Below are positions 34,364 through 44,443 of a DNA stretch of 64,000 nucleotides, piece after piece; the first letter of the stretch is position 1, and every line of letters starts with the position of its first letter. Source of the DNA: an uncultured Eubacteriales bacterium (GTDB lineage: Bacteria; Bacillota; Clostridia; Christensenellales; Aristaeellaceae); NCBI GenBank assembly GCA_902793605.1, contig CADBEB010000001.1, forward strand, positions 62,001-126,000, given 5' to 3'. The position numbers and the translations under genes were made by a program. The notes beneath the pieces were generated by a model. It saw nothing but the letters and a program-made list of their open reading frames with translations. It made no database searches and was not told the origin of the DNA.

Positions 34364-36958
34364 ATGGCACTTTCACCGATGATGCAGCAGTATCTGCGGA
34401 TCCATGAGCAGTATAACGACTGCCTGCTGCTGTTCCGGCTGGGTGACTTCTATGAGCTGTTCTTTGAGGATGCCAAAACGGCTTCCCGGGAACTGGAACT
34501 GACCCTGACCGGAAAGGACTGCGGACTGGAAGAGCGGGCACCGATGTGCGGCGTCCCGTATCATTCCGTGAACACATACATCGAAAAACTGATCGCCAAA
34601 GGATACAAGGTTGCCATCTGCGAGCAGATGGAAGATCCTGCGACGGCAAAAGGACTCGTGGAACGGGATGTGGTCCGGGTGATCACGGCGGGAACGGTCA
34701 CGGATCCGACCATGCTGGAAGACAAAGCCAACAATTTCCTGATGAGCGTCTGCATCGACGGGAAAAAGGCCGGTCTCGCCTATACGGATGTATCCACCGG
34801 CGAGTTTTACGTGATGGAGCCGGAGATGAACCTGCTGCGGGCCCAGATCAGCCGGGTCCATCCGATGGAGATCATCTGCAACGATACGGATACCCTTCAG
34901 GGCCTTCTCGGCGCGGAATGCCCGAATGTCAGCCGGCAGCCAGGCAACTGGTTCCAACCGCACAACGCCGAGGAAGCCCTGTGCCGCCACTTCCTACTGT
35001 CTAATCTGACATCCATCGGACTGGATGACAGGAAAGAGGCAACCTGCGCCGGAGGCGCGCTGATCAAATACCTGCACGAAACCCAGAAGAATTCCCTGGA
35101 GCATATCCGGAACATTCGCTTTGCTGAAAACGGAAGGACCATGCTGCTGGATCAGAACACCAGAAGGAACCTGGAACTGACGGAAGGCCTGCGAGACGGA
35201 AAAAAAGGAACCCTCCTGAACCTGATCGACCGAACAGCGACCGCGATGGGCGGACGTCTCCTGCGCAGCTGGGTCGAACAGCCGCTGCTGGATGTCGGGG
35301 AGATCAATGAACGGTTGGATGCCGTCGCTGAGCTGGCCGGCAACCGGGTGACAGGCATGACGCTGGAGGAGGAACTCGGCGGCGTCTATGACATGGAGCG
35401 CCTGATGAACAAGGTGGCTTACCGGAACCTGAATGCCCGGGACTGTCTGGCTCTGTGCGCAAGCCTGAAGAAGATTCCCGGGATCCGCGATCTTCTGCGG
35501 GATGTTCAGAGCAAGGCCCTGAGGGAAGCGAGGGAGGAACTGGATCCGCTGGAGGAACTGACGGAACTGCTGGACCGCGCGATTCATCCGGACGCGCCGG
35601 TAGTGATTACGGAGGGCGGTATTATCCGGGAAGGTTATTCCCCGATGCTCGATGAATACCGGGAAGCACAGTCCAGCGGAAAACAGTGGATCCTGGACCT
35701 GGAGAGCAAGGAAAGGGAAGCCACCGGGATCCGGAACCTGCGGGTTCAGTACAACAAAGTCTTCGGCTATTATATCGAGGTAACCAGGAGCTTCCTGGGA
35801 CAGGTGCCGGAACGGTATATCCGGAAGCAGACGCTGACGAATGCGGAACGCTTTATGACGCCTGAACTCAAGGAGATCGAGCAGAAGATCATCGGGGCAC
35901 AGGAGCAAAGCGTCCGCCTGGAACTCCAGATGTTTAACGAGATCCGTGACAGGATCGCGGCGGATATCGGCAGCATCCAGAAGACAGCGGAAGCATTGAA
36001 AAAACTTGACGTATTCCAGAGCCTGAGCAGGACTGCCTCCGAGAACCGGTATGTACGTCCGGAAATGGTAACTGACGGAAGCCTGAAGATCATCGAAGGC
36101 AGGCATCCGGTCGTGGAAAAGACGCTGAAGGACGGAGAGTTTATTCCCAACGATACACTGCTTGACTGTGATGAAAACCGGATGATGATCATCACCGGAC
36201 CGAACATGGCCGGCAAGAGTACTTACATGCGCCAGGTAGCCCTGATCTGCCTGATGGCGCAGATCGGCTGCTTTGTGCCGGCGAAGGAAGCGGTCCTGCC
36301 CGTCTGCGACAGGATCTTTACCCGGGTCGGGGCCAGCGATGACCTGGCCAGCGGTCAGAGCACCTTCATGGTGGAAATGAGCGAGACGGCCTACATCCTC
36401 CGGAATGCGACGCGCAACAGCCTGATCATCCTTGATGAGATCGGCCGCGGAACCAGTACATTCGACGGACTTGCCATTGCCTGGGCCGTGGTGGAGTACA
36501 TCGCGGACAAAAACCGGATCGGTGCGAAAACCATGTTCGCGACGCATTACCATGAGTTGAGCGAACTGGAAGGCCACCTGGACGGCGTCAAGAATTTCTG
36601 CATACAGGTGAAGGAGCACGGGGAAGATGTGATCTTCCTGCGGCGGATCATCCGTGGCGGCGCGGACAAGAGTTTCGGTGTCCATGTGGCAAGGCTTGCG
36701 GGTGTTCCGCATCCGGTGATCGTACGCGCACATGAGATCCAGGCCCGGCTCGAAGTCAGTGATATCAACCAGAATACGATCGGGCAGAACATCCTCGGAG
36801 AGGAAAGCGAAACGAGAAAGAATGAACAGATGGATCTGTTCGAGTACCGGAAGGACGAGATCATCCAGGAACTGCAGGCGATCGATGTGATGGCGCTGAC
36901 GCCGATGGACGCGATGAATAAGCTTTTTCTGTTAAAAGAAAAAGCAAGAAAGGTTTAA
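34364..36958 (+). CDS. mutS: DNA mismatch repair protein MutS
   Basis: Recognises mismatches as a dimer and signals to MutL. The 864-aa protein has the mismatch-binding domain (FRLGDFYELFFEDAK, with the Phe-x-Glu motif), the ATPase Walker A GPNMAGKSTYMRQ, Walker B LIILDEIGRGTST and FATHYHELSEL. The ATG at 34364 has GAGGAG 6 nt upstream. MutL follows after 3 nt. Confidence 0.97.
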   Translation: MALSPMMQQYLRIHEQYNDCLLLFRLGDFYELFFEDAKTASRELELTLTGKDCGLEERAPMCGVPYHSVNTYIEKLIAKGYKVAICEQMEDPATAKGLVERDVVRVITAGTVTDPTMLEDKANNFLMSVCIDGKKAGLAYTDVSTGEFYVMEPEMNLLRAQISRVHPMEIICNDTDTLQGLLGAECPNVSRQPGNWFQPHNAEEALCRHFLLSNLTSIGLDDRKEATCAGGALIKYLHETQKNSLEHIRNIRFAENGRTMLLDQNTRRNLELTEGLRDGKKGTLLNLIDRTATAMGGRLLRSWVEQPLLDVGEINERLDAVAELAGNRVTGMTLEEELGGVYDMERLMNKVAYRNLNARDCLALCASLKKIPGIRDLLRDVQSKALREAREELDPLEELTELLDRAIHPDAPVVITEGGIIREGYSPMLDEYREAQSSGKQWILDLESKEREATGIRNLRVQYNKVFGYYIEVTRSFLGQVPERYIRKQTLTNAERFMTPELKEIEQKIIGAQEQSVRLELQMFNEIRDRIAADIGSIQKTAEALKKLDVFQSLSRTASENRYVRPEMVTDGSLKIIEGRHPVVEKTLKDGEFIPNDTLLDCDENRMMIITGPNMAGKSTYMRQVALICLMAQIGCFVPAKEAVLPVCDRIFTRVGASDDLASGQSTFMVEMSETAYILRNATRNSLIILDEIGRGTSTFDGLAIAWAVVEYIADKNRIGAKTMFATHYHELSELEGHLDGVKNFCIQVKEHGEDVIFLRRIIRGGADKSFGVHVARLAGVPHPVIVRAHEIQARLEVSDINQNTIGQNILGEESETRKNEQMDLFEYRKDEIIQELQAIDVMALTPMDAMNKLFLLKEKARKV

Positions 36959-36961
36959 TCA

Positions 36962-38881
36962 ATGGGAAAGATCAGATTACTGAGCGATGCAATGATCGGG
37001 AAGATCGCGGCGGGCGAAGTGGTGGAACGGCCGGCGGCGGCGATCAAAGAGCTCGTGGAGAACAGCCTGGACGCCGGGGCGACCGCGGTGAGCGTGGAGA
37101 TCCGGGACGGCGGCCTGGATTCGATCCGGGTGACGGACAACGGGAGCGGGATCGACGAAAGCGATATCCGGATGGCCTTTGAACGCCATGCAACCAGCAA
37201 GATCAGCCGGGAACAGGACCTGTTTTCCATCCAGACGCTCGGCTTCCGCGGCGAGGCACTTGCGAGCATTGCCGCCGTATCCCATGTGACTCTGACCACA
37301 CGGACACGGGACCGGGAGACCGGACTGCGCGTTCAGAACGACGGAGGCAGTATCACAGCCGTTTCGGAAACGGCCTGTCCCGTCGGCACGACGATTACTG
37401 TCAGGGAACTGTTCTATAACGTCCCGGTCCGGAAAGGATTCATGAAAAAGGCGGGACAGGAAGCGGCTGCCGTCAGCGATCTGATGACAAAGATGCTGCT
37501 GAGCCGACCGGATGTCAGTTTCCGGTATGTCTCGAACGGGAAAACGGAATACCATTCGCCTGGTGACGGACAGCTGGCCTCCGCGCTTCATACCATCTAC
37601 GGCGGAAACGCCCTGAAAGCCATGAGGCAGGTTAACGACCACGCGAACGGGCTGATGATCAACGGATACGTCGGCATCGGGGAGAATGCCCGGGGCAACC
37701 GAAATCACGAGTTTTTCTTTATCAACGGACGCGTCATGCAGAGCAGGCTGCTGAGCGAAGCGCTTGAAACAGCCTGCCGGGAACGCGTGATGATCGGGAA
37801 ATTCCCGACCTGCGCGCTCCATATCACGATCGCATATGAAGCGGTGGATGTAAACGTGCACCCCAACAAACTGGAGGTGCGGTTCCGTGACGAGTCAGCG
37901 GTATATGAAGCAGTGCTTTCGGCGGTGCTTGGGGCCCTGAAGGAACCGAATGCGTTTGAACGGCCGGTGGAGATGCCGCTGACGAAAGAAAAACCGACGG
38001 TATCCTTTGCGCCGACAGTATCCGTAGCCCAGCAGGCCCGCTCATCCGGAAGCGTTACGGTCAGCGACCGGCTTCCACCGGCAGCGGCGGTTCCGGCAGA
38101 TGCGGAAAAACCCATACCGGAATACCGGAAGATTTCGAAGAAAGCAGAGGACGGAGAGCCAAAGCGGCAGGAGAACGCTCCCGAGGCGCCTCCCGTTCAG
38201 TATCCTTCCATACAGCAGATATCCCGGGAACCCCGGACGGAAAAGCCGTCCATGTTCTATGAAGTACGCGCTGAGCAGGTGAATTCCATCCTGCCGGATA
38301 TTGAAGAGCCGATGAAGGTTTTCGGCGCGCTGTTCAATACGTTCATCCTGGTTGAGTACAGGGATCAGCTGCTGCTGGTGGACCAGCATGCGGTGCATGA
38401 GCGGCTGCTGTTTGACAAACTGATGAAGGAACACGCGAACGAGCGACAGCCGGGGCAGGAGCTTCTGGTACCGATGATCGTCAGCGTCACAAACCGGGAA
38501 CAGCGTCTGCTTGAAGACAACCGGGAAGCACTTGAGAACATCGGACTTTCCGTGGAAGCGTTCGGAGAAAAGGATGTCGCTGTGCGGACGATCCCGGTCA
38601 TCCTGGGCGAAGCGCAGACCAGGGATTTTGTGCGGGATGTGATCGCGGAGCTGGAAACCGGACGGGATCCCACCGCTGAAAAGAAGCGGACATCCCTTCT
38701 CCAGACGGCCTGCAAGCATGCCGTCAAAGGAGGAGAAGCGCTGACGGAAGAACAGATCCGGAGTCTGCTCGACGAGATGATCGAAAAGAAGGTCACACCG
38801 ACCTGTCCGCACGGAAGACCGCTGGTCGTCGCGATCTCCCATCGGGACCTGGACAAGAAGTTCAAACGGATCCAGGCATGA
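36962..38881 (+). CDS. mutL: DNA mismatch repair protein MutL
   Basis: GHKL ATPase with ELVENSLDAGAT, DNGSGID and GFRGEALASI. A Pro/Glu-rich linker (about residues 340-445) leads to the C-terminal endonuclease domain. Its metal motifs are DQHAVHERLLFD, CKHAVKGGE and CPHGRP. In the first, the usual final Glu (DQHAxxExxxxE) is Asp. The nuclease-type motif and the absence of visible mutH fit the non-E. coli type of mismatch repair. It overlaps miaA by 4 nt. Confidence 0.96.
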   Translation: MGKIRLLSDAMIGKIAAGEVVERPAAAIKELVENSLDAGATAVSVEIRDGGLDSIRVTDNGSGIDESDIRMAFERHATSKISREQDLFSIQTLGFRGEALASIAAVSHVTLTTRTRDRETGLRVQNDGGSITAVSETACPVGTTITVRELFYNVPVRKGFMKKAGQEAAAVSDLMTKMLLSRPDVSFRYVSNGKTEYHSPGDGQLASALHTIYGGNALKAMRQVNDHANGLMINGYVGIGENARGNRNHEFFFINGRVMQSRLLSEALETACRERVMIGKFPTCALHITIAYEAVDVNVHPNKLEVRFRDESAVYEAVLSAVLGALKEPNAFERPVEMPLTKEKPTVSFAPTVSVAQQARSSGSVTVSDRLPPAAAVPADAEKPIPEYRKISKKAEDGEPKRQENAPEAPPVQYPSIQQISREPRTEKPSMFYEVRAEQVNSILPDIEEPMKVFGALFNTFILVEYRDQLLLVDQHAVHERLLFDKLMKEHANERQPGQELLVPMIVSVTNREQRLLEDNREALENIGLSVEAFGEKDVAVRTIPVILGEAQTRDFVRDVIAELETGRDPTAEKKRTSLLQTACKHAVKGGEALTEEQIRSLLDEMIEKKVTPTCPHGRPLVVAISHRDLDKKFKRIQA

Positions 38882-39810
38882 AGACAGAGAATACGATGAA
38901 GAAAACGATCTGCCGGGTGCTTACCGGACCGACGGCGAGCGGGAAGACAGAGATCGGTATCCGGCTCGCAAAGGAAATGGGCTGGGACATTCTCTGTATG
39001 GACAGCATGCAGATCTACCGGCGGATGAACATCGGCACTGCCAAGCCAACTGTTGAAGAGATGCGGGGCGTTCCTCACCACCTGCTGGATATCTGTGAAC
39101 CGACGGATTCCTACAGCGTATCTGATTATCGGGAAGCAGCGGAAAAGCTGATCGAAGCACTGACAGCCCAGGGGCATGAAACACTTTTTGTCGGCGGGAC
39201 AGCGCTGTACCTGCAGGCAATGATGCATCCAATGGGCATGGGCCAGGTCAGCGCCAACAAGGAACTGCGGGAAGACCTGAACCGACTGGCGGAAACGCCG
39301 GAGGGAAAGAAGATCCTGCATGAGCGCCTGAGACAGCTGGACCCTGTCACCGCGGAACGGCTTCCCCTGAACGACGTACGAAGAGTGATCCGCGCGATCG
39401 AAGTCAGCGAGGCGACGGGGAATCCGTTTTCGATGCAGCCGAACCGGGAAGTGCCAACAGCTTATGAATGGAAGGTCGTTTCAACGGCCATGGAACGCAC
39501 GCACCTGTATGAAAGGATCAATGAGCGGGTGACCGGGATGGTCCGCGCCGGCTTGCGGGAAGAGGTTGCCGCTTTGCTTGAGGAGGGCGTTCCGGAGGAC
39601 GCACAGAGCATGCAGGGAATCGGCTACAAGGAGATGGTCCCCTGTATCCGCGGGAAGTGCTCCGTCGGGGATGCCGCGGAACGAATCCGCCTCGGGACAC
39701 GACACTATGCCAAACGGCAGATGACCTTCCTGCGGAGGGAAGAACAGATCCGGTATGTCAGCACGGAAGAACCCGATGCCTATGAAAAGATCCGGGATCT
39801 GCTGAAGTAA
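38878..39810 (+). CDS. miaA: tRNA dimethylallyltransferase MiaA
   Basis: Transfers dimethylallyl from DMAPP to A37 of tRNAs reading UNN codons, including the tRNA-Leu(UAA) in this window. The 310-aa protein has the P-loop GPTASGKTEIG, DSMQIYRRMNIGTAKP, VGGTALYLQA and QGIGYKE. DMAPP comes from the pathway fed by dxs at 57 kb. It overlaps mutL and is followed 12 nt later by the PLP lyase. Confidence 0.96.
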   Translation: MKTENTMKKTICRVLTGPTASGKTEIGIRLAKEMGWDILCMDSMQIYRRMNIGTAKPTVEEMRGVPHHLLDICEPTDSYSVSDYREAAEKLIEALTAQGHETLFVGGTALYLQAMMHPMGMGQVSANKELREDLNRLAETPEGKKILHERLRQLDPVTAERLPLNDVRRVIRAIEVSEATGNPFSMQPNREVPTAYEWKVVSTAMERTHLYERINERVTGMVRAGLREEVAALLEEGVPEDAQSMQGIGYKEMVPCIRGKCSVGDAAERIRLGTRHYAKRQMTFLRREEQIRYVSTEEPDAYEKIRDLLK

Positions 39811-39822
39811 CAGGGGGAGAAT

Positions 39823-41079
39823 ATGGCTACCATTGAGCGTCTGATCGAACAGGCTGAAAAGGAACTCACCATACGTTTTGACGAAATCGAAGCCAACGAA
39901 GAGGCGAGGACGCGGCAGCTGCTGGACAGCTTCCGGAAGTTCGGGGTCAGCTACCGGCATTTTGCGCCGACGACGGGGTACGGATACGACGATATCGGAC
40001 GGGATACGCTGGAGAGGATCTATGCGGACCTGTTTCATACCGAAGCCGCGCTGATGCGGCCCCATGTGGCCAGCGGGACGGCAGCCCTGAGCCTGACCCT
40101 TTTCGGACTGACTCGACCGGGAAAACGGATCCTGAGTGCCACGGGTATGCCGTATGATACCCTGCAGACCGTGATCGGTACGGGTGAACAGACGCCTCCC
40201 GGATCGCTGAAAGAGATGGGGATTGGCTTTGACTGCGTGGAGCTGAAGGATGGCAGGATCGACGTCGAAGCGGTGGAAAACGCCATCCGGGAAAACACCG
40301 GCCTGATTATCGCTCAGCGGAGCCGCGGCTATGCCTGGCGGCCGAGCCTGCGGCCGGAGGACTTTGAAGAGCTCGCTGAAATGATCCACCTGCGGCATCC
40401 CGGGATCCGACTGATGGTGGACAACTGCTACGGTGAATTCGTCTGCGGCGATGAACCTACCGATCACGGGGCAGATGTCTGCGTGGGAAGCCTGATCAAG
40501 AACCCGGGAGGCGGCATCGCCCCGACAGGCGGCTATGTTGTCGGAAAAGCGGAGGATATCGAACGGATCGCTTACCGGCTGACGGCGCCCGGACTCGGCA
40601 GGGAACTCGGATCCTATGCGGCATCCTACCGGCCCTTCTATCAGGGCCTCTTCATGGCGCCGCACACGGTCACACAGGCCCTGAAGACGGCGCTGCTGAC
40701 GGCGCGGGTATTCGAAAACCTCGGATTCGATACAACGCCGCCTTCCGATGAACCAAGGGCGGATATCATCCAGGCGATCCGCTTCGGGAAACCGGAACTG
40801 CTGGTCGCCTTCTGCCAGGGGATCCAGACCGCGAGTCCGGTGGACAGCATGGCGCTCCCGGAACCCTGGGATATGCCCGGATACGATGATCCCGTCGTGA
40901 TGGCCGCCGGAACCTTTGTCGCCGGGGCCAGTATTGAGCTGAGTGCCGACGGGCCGATGCGTGAACCATATACAGCCTATATGCAGGGAGGACTGACCTA
41001 TGCACACGGCCGGATTGCCCTTTCGGAAGCCCTGAACCGAATGATGAAAACAGGCGCGCTGAAAGTTCCGCAATCTTGA
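39823..41079 (+). CDS. ynbB: Methionine gamma-lyase family PLP protein (YnbB, 'aluminium resistance' family)
   Basis: A 418-aa fold-type I PLP enzyme. The likely PLP-binding lysine is in VGSLIKNPGGGIAPTGGYVVG, preceded by LMVDNCYGEFV. In Bacillus the homologue ynbB is also near miaA. Database names (aluminium resistance, methionine gamma-lyase) are historical and the substrate is not proven. It follows AGGGGGAG and closes the mutSL-miaA run. Confidence 0.88.
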   Translation: MATIERLIEQAEKELTIRFDEIEANEEARTRQLLDSFRKFGVSYRHFAPTTGYGYDDIGRDTLERIYADLFHTEAALMRPHVASGTAALSLTLFGLTRPGKRILSATGMPYDTLQTVIGTGEQTPPGSLKEMGIGFDCVELKDGRIDVEAVENAIRENTGLIIAQRSRGYAWRPSLRPEDFEELAEMIHLRHPGIRLMVDNCYGEFVCGDEPTDHGADVCVGSLIKNPGGGIAPTGGYVVGKAEDIERIAYRLTAPGLGRELGSYAASYRPFYQGLFMAPHTVTQALKTALLTARVFENLGFDTTPPSDEPRADIIQAIRFGKPELLVAFCQGIQTASPVDSMALPEPWDMPGYDDPVVMAAGTFVAGASIELSADGPMREPYTAYMQGGLTYAHGRIALSEALNRMMKTGALKVPQS

Positions 41080-41104
41080 CAATACAAGGGCTGAAAACTA
41101 TAAT
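41076..41104 (+). promoter_or_regulatory. Perfect-consensus promoter of the transketolase genes
   Basis: TTGACA at 41076-41081 and TATAAT at 41099-41104, 17-nt spacer. The -35 box overlaps the ynbB stop codon. A small hairpin CCTGT-AAAG-ACAGG (41123-41136) lies in the leader just ahead of the Shine-Dalgarno. Confidence 0.88.
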
Positions 41105-41151
41105 TATTTAATGTGTGTAAACCCTGTAAAGACAGGAATGGAGGGAAAGAA

Positions 41152-41964
41152 ATGGATATCCAGAAACTTGAGTCCTATGCCCGGGAAGTCAGAAAAGATA
41201 TCATTATCATGACATCAAAAGCCGGAGCGGGTCATCCGGGCGGATCCCTGTCCTGTACCGACGCACTGGTGGCGCTGTATTTTGACGTGATGAACGTGGA
41301 TCCCAAAAACGACAAGATGCCCGAACGGGACCGCTTTGTCCTCTCAAAGGGTCACGCAGCTCCTGCGCTTTACGGCACACTCTGTGAGCGCGGTTATTTC
41401 GGAAAAGAAGAATTCGATCATTTCCGTCAGCTTCACGGGATCCTGCAGGGCCATCCGGATACCAAAAAGTGTCCCGGTGTGGACGCTTCCACCGGTTCCC
41501 TGGGGCAGGGGATTTCGATCGCGGTCGGCATGGCGCTGGGCGCAAAGCATACCGGAAACAAGTGCCGCATCTATACCGTGATCGGCGACGGCGAAAGCCA
41601 GGAAGGCCTGGTCTGGGAAGCCAGCATGGCCGCCGCACACTATAAACTGGACAACCTGACTGTGATCCTGGACCACAACGGCCTGCAGATCGACGGTCCC
41701 AACGATGAAGTCATGAGCCTGGGCGATATCAAGGCCAAAGCTCTCGCTTTCGGATATGATGTGATCGAAGTGGCGGACGGCAACGATATGAAGCAGGTCC
41801 TGGATGCGCTGCATACCCCGCCGTGTCCCGGCAAGCCGCGCTACATCATCCTGAACACCCTTAAGGGAAAGGGCGTCAGTTTCATGGAAGGCCAGGTCGG
41901 CTGGCACGGAAAAGCACCGAATGCGGAACAGGCTGCGCAGGCGCTGAAAGAATTGGAGGGCTGA
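41152..41964 (+). CDS. tktA: Transketolase, N-terminal subunit
   Basis: Thiamine-diphosphate-binding half of a split transketolase; 270 aa. Motifs: GHPGGSLSCTDALVAL, and the ThDP motif GDGESQEG...DHNGLQIDG. It moves two-carbon units among sugar phosphates together with the next gene. The start follows GGAGGG with 6-nt spacing; upstream in-frame codons overlap the promoter leader. Confidence 0.95.
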   Translation: MDIQKLESYAREVRKDIIIMTSKAGAGHPGGSLSCTDALVALYFDVMNVDPKNDKMPERDRFVLSKGHAAPALYGTLCERGYFGKEEFDHFRQLHGILQGHPDTKKCPGVDASTGSLGQGISIAVGMALGAKHTGNKCRIYTVIGDGESQEGLVWEASMAAAHYKLDNLTVILDHNGLQIDGPNDEVMSLGDIKAKALAFGYDVIEVADGNDMKQVLDALHTPPCPGKPRYIILNTLKGKGVSFMEGQVGWHGKAPNAEQAAQALKELEG

Positions 41965-41968
41965 AAAA

Positions 41969-42886
41969 ATGGATAAGAAAGCAACACGTGTCGCTTACGG
42001 TGAAGCCCTGGTGAAACTGGGCCAGACCAATGACAGGATCGTCGTTCTGGATGCCGACCTCGCGTCCGCAACCATGACCAACGCCTTCAAGAAGGAATTC
42101 CCTGACCGGTTCTTTGACTGCGGAATCGCGGAAGCGAACATGGTCGACATGGCCGCCGGACTGAGCACGATGGGCTTGATCCCGTTCTGTTCCACCTTCG
42201 CGGTATTTGCCGGAAGAAACTATGACCAGATCCGCAACGGCGTCTGTTATCCGAAGTTCAACGTGAAGTTCGGTTTCAGCCATGCAGGAATCACGGTGGG
42301 AGAAGACGGCGGAAGCCACCAGGCGATTGAGGATATTTCCCTGATGCGGGGAATTCCCGGAATGACTGTTTTTGTCCCCTCTGACGCGAACGAGTGTTAT
42401 CAGTGTGTCGAAGCCGCGGCTGAGATCAACGGACCGGTATTTATCCGGACCGCGCGCCTTCCCAGCCCCGTTTACGATCCCCGGCCGTTTACGGTCGGCA
42501 AGGGCACCGTCATCCGCGACGGGAGCGACTGCGTGATCTTCACCTGCGGCATCATGCTCGAGCATACGATGGAAGCGGCAGAAATCCTGGAGAGCAAAGG
42601 GATCAAAACCGCACTGGTTTCCTTCCATACCATCAAACCTTTCGATGAAGAGCTCGCCCGTATCTATGCTGCGAAGTGCAAAAACGTATTCACGGTGGAA
42701 GAGCACTCCATCCTCGGCGGACTTGGCGATACGGTCGCGTCTGCGATCATCGGCAAGGGCGTTGAAAAGTTCCGGAAGATCGGAATCAACGATGAATTCG
42801 GACAGAGCGGAAAGCCGCTCGATCTGCTGAAGGAATACGGCCTGACCGGGCCGCAGATCGCCGAAACGATCCTGAAGGACCTGTGA
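41969..42886 (+). CDS. tktB: Transketolase, C-terminal subunit
   Basis: The pyrimidine-binding and C-terminal half of the split transketolase; 305 aa. Motifs: DADLASATMTNAFKKEFPDRF, CGIAEANMVDMAAGLS with the catalytic Glu, and FSHAGITVGEDGGSHQAIEDI. Follows the N-terminal subunit by 4 nt. A terminator follows, so the two genes may be a complete unit. Confidence 0.95.
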   Translation: MDKKATRVAYGEALVKLGQTNDRIVVLDADLASATMTNAFKKEFPDRFFDCGIAEANMVDMAAGLSTMGLIPFCSTFAVFAGRNYDQIRNGVCYPKFNVKFGFSHAGITVGEDGGSHQAIEDISLMRGIPGMTVFVPSDANECYQCVEAAAEINGPVFIRTARLPSPVYDPRPFTVGKGTVIRDGSDCVIFTCGIMLEHTMEAAEILESKGIKTALVSFHTIKPFDEELARIYAAKCKNVFTVEEHSILGGLGDTVASAIIGKGVEKFRKIGINDEFGQSGKPLDLLKEYGLTGPQIAETILKDL

Positions 42887-42893
42887 TCAACAA

Positions 42894-42945
42894 CCCCTTT
42901 CCGCTGAAACCCTGTGCCGGAAAGGGGATTTCTTACTTTTTTGTG
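42894..42945 (+). terminator. Intrinsic terminator after the split transketolase
   Basis: A 10-bp perfect stem CCCCTTTCCG/CGGAAAGGGG (42894-42903 with 42918-42927) with a 14-nt loop, followed by a T-rich stretch ending TTTTTT. Confidence 0.75.
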
Positions 42946-42958
42946 CAGGTAGAAGACG

Positions 42959-43828
42959 ATGTATTGGGCATTTATTGTGAATCCGACAGCCGGAACCGGA
43001 TATGCATTGAAAGCGATGGACCGGCTGGAGGAACTTTTGAGGTCGAAAGACATCGAATACAAAGTTTTCCGAACCGAACATCCCGGGCACGCTACGACGA
43101 TTGCCGCCGATCTCGCTGGCCGGGAAGAGGTTTATGCCGTTGTTGCTGTCGGAGGAGACGGGACGGCTGGCGAAGTGGCTGCCGGATTGTGTGAAACCGG
43201 AAAGCCCATGGGGATTATTCCGGCCGGAACCGGAAACGACTTTATCAAATCCGTCGGTATTCCGAACGACCCGCTGAAAGCGTTTGATCTGCTCATGACC
43301 CGGAAACCTACCGATACGGATACCGGAACGGTAAACGGTCAGTTTTTCCTGAATGTCTGCGGGACAGGATTTGACGTGACAGTCCTGGATTACGCGGAAA
43401 GCGAAAAGGAAAAATACAGAGGCCTTACCCCGTATCTTCTCGGATTGCTCAAAGCGATCTTCCATTACCGGAGCATACAGCTGAAAGTCACGGCTGACGG
43501 AAGACCGGAGGAAGGCCGTTACCTGGTATGTTCCATCGCTAACGGGCGTTATATCGGCGGAGGAATACCAATCTGTCCCGTCGCCGATCCCGCGGACGGA
43601 ATGCTGGACCTGGTCCTGATCCGGCACCGGGCGCGATGGCAGATCCCGTTCTACCTGCCGGGGCTGATGCTGTCCAGAGACCTGAATTTCAGGATCACGA
43701 AACATCAGAAGGTTACACAGGTACAGATCGAAGGGAGAAACCTGAGGATCAATATCGACGGAGATATCCGGTCCATGGACAGAGCAGACTTCCGGATTCA
43801 ACCCGCATCACTGCGGCTGATCCGATAA
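42959..43828 (+). CDS. Diacylglycerol/lipid kinase family protein (YegS/DgkB type)
   Basis: A 289-aa DAGK-family enzyme. Motifs: IVNPTAGTG, the catalytic VGGDGTAGEV and IPAGTGNDF, and SIANGRYIGGG. It probably phosphorylates diacylglycerol or a related membrane lipid at the inner face of the membrane. It begins just after the transketolase terminator; only a weak AGG stands before the ATG. It lies 15 nt ahead of an unknown gene. Confidence 0.9.
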   Translation: MYWAFIVNPTAGTGYALKAMDRLEELLRSKDIEYKVFRTEHPGHATTIAADLAGREEVYAVVAVGGDGTAGEVAAGLCETGKPMGIIPAGTGNDFIKSVGIPNDPLKAFDLLMTRKPTDTDTGTVNGQFFLNVCGTGFDVTVLDYAESEKEKYRGLTPYLLGLLKAIFHYRSIQLKVTADGRPEEGRYLVCSIANGRYIGGGIPICPVADPADGMLDLVLIRHRARWQIPFYLPGLMLSRDLNFRITKHQKVTQVQIEGRNLRINIDGDIRSMDRADFRIQPASLRLIR

Positions 43829-43843
43829 AAGGGGGTTAACACT

Positions 43844-44443
43844 TTGGCAGGGAAAAGCAATATCCGGGACAAGGCAAAGCTGCTGTGGATCAAAGGCATG
43901 AAGACGATCGGAAACACAGCGACCAATATTGCCAACAATACAAAATATAAAGTGGACGAGATGACGCTCCAGAACCGGCGCAGGGAACTGGGCGGAGATC
44001 TTTCCAGTGCTGTTTATGCGATGTGGATGAAGGGAACGGAGTTTCCGCCTGAACTGACCAGAATGCTGGAGGAAATGCAGCAATTGGATGAAAGACTCAA
44101 TGATATGCGGGCCGAGCGATATGCCCAGGGAAAAACCGCTCCGTCAAATACAGGTGATGAAGAAGCAGAGACTGAAGTTTCCGGGCAGCCGGATGATACC
44201 GCCGCTGAAGGCGTTGTAGCAGCGGAAGAACCCGATGAGGAACCGGAAGTGAGCAATGTGATCACAGCTGCGCCGCCGTCCGTCCTGTCTGAAATCGAAG
44301 GCTGTTTTGACCATGAAGCATCTGTGGATAAAATGGCCGAGAAAGTCAACACGTCCCTCGATCAGCTGACAGACAAGATCCGTTCCTTTGCGCCGGAGAC
44401 CCCGGAACCGGACGGAAAGAAAAATTCGGAGGAAAAGCCATGA
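43844..44443 (+). CDS. Conserved hypothetical protein, helical and acidic
   Basis: A 199-aa protein I do not recognise. The first ~95 residues are basic to mixed and helical (DKAKLLWIKGMKTIGNTATN, then ELGGDLSSAVYAMWMKG). The middle (about 100-145) is Glu/Asp-rich and low in complexity. A second helical part includes SVLSEIEGCFDHEASVD. No signal peptide or membrane helix is seen. It starts with TTG at 43844; GGGGG 8 nt upstream supports this. It overlaps the next gene by 4 nt, so the two may work together. Confidence 0.7.
   Translation: MAGKSNIRDKAKLLWIKGMKTIGNTATNIANNTKYKVDEMTLQNRRRELGGDLSSAVYAMWMKGTEFPPELTRMLEEMQQLDERLNDMRAERYAQGKTAPSNTGDEEAETEVSGQPDDTAAEGVVAAEEPDEEPEVSNVITAAPPSVLSEIEGCFDHEASVDKMAEKVNTSLDQLTDKIRSFAPETPEPDGKKNSEEKP

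Noticed and set aside
34994..36733. Antisense open frame of 579 codons across mutS
   Set aside because: Fully opposite mutS, with His/Arg/Gln-rich low-information sequence typical of shadow translation.
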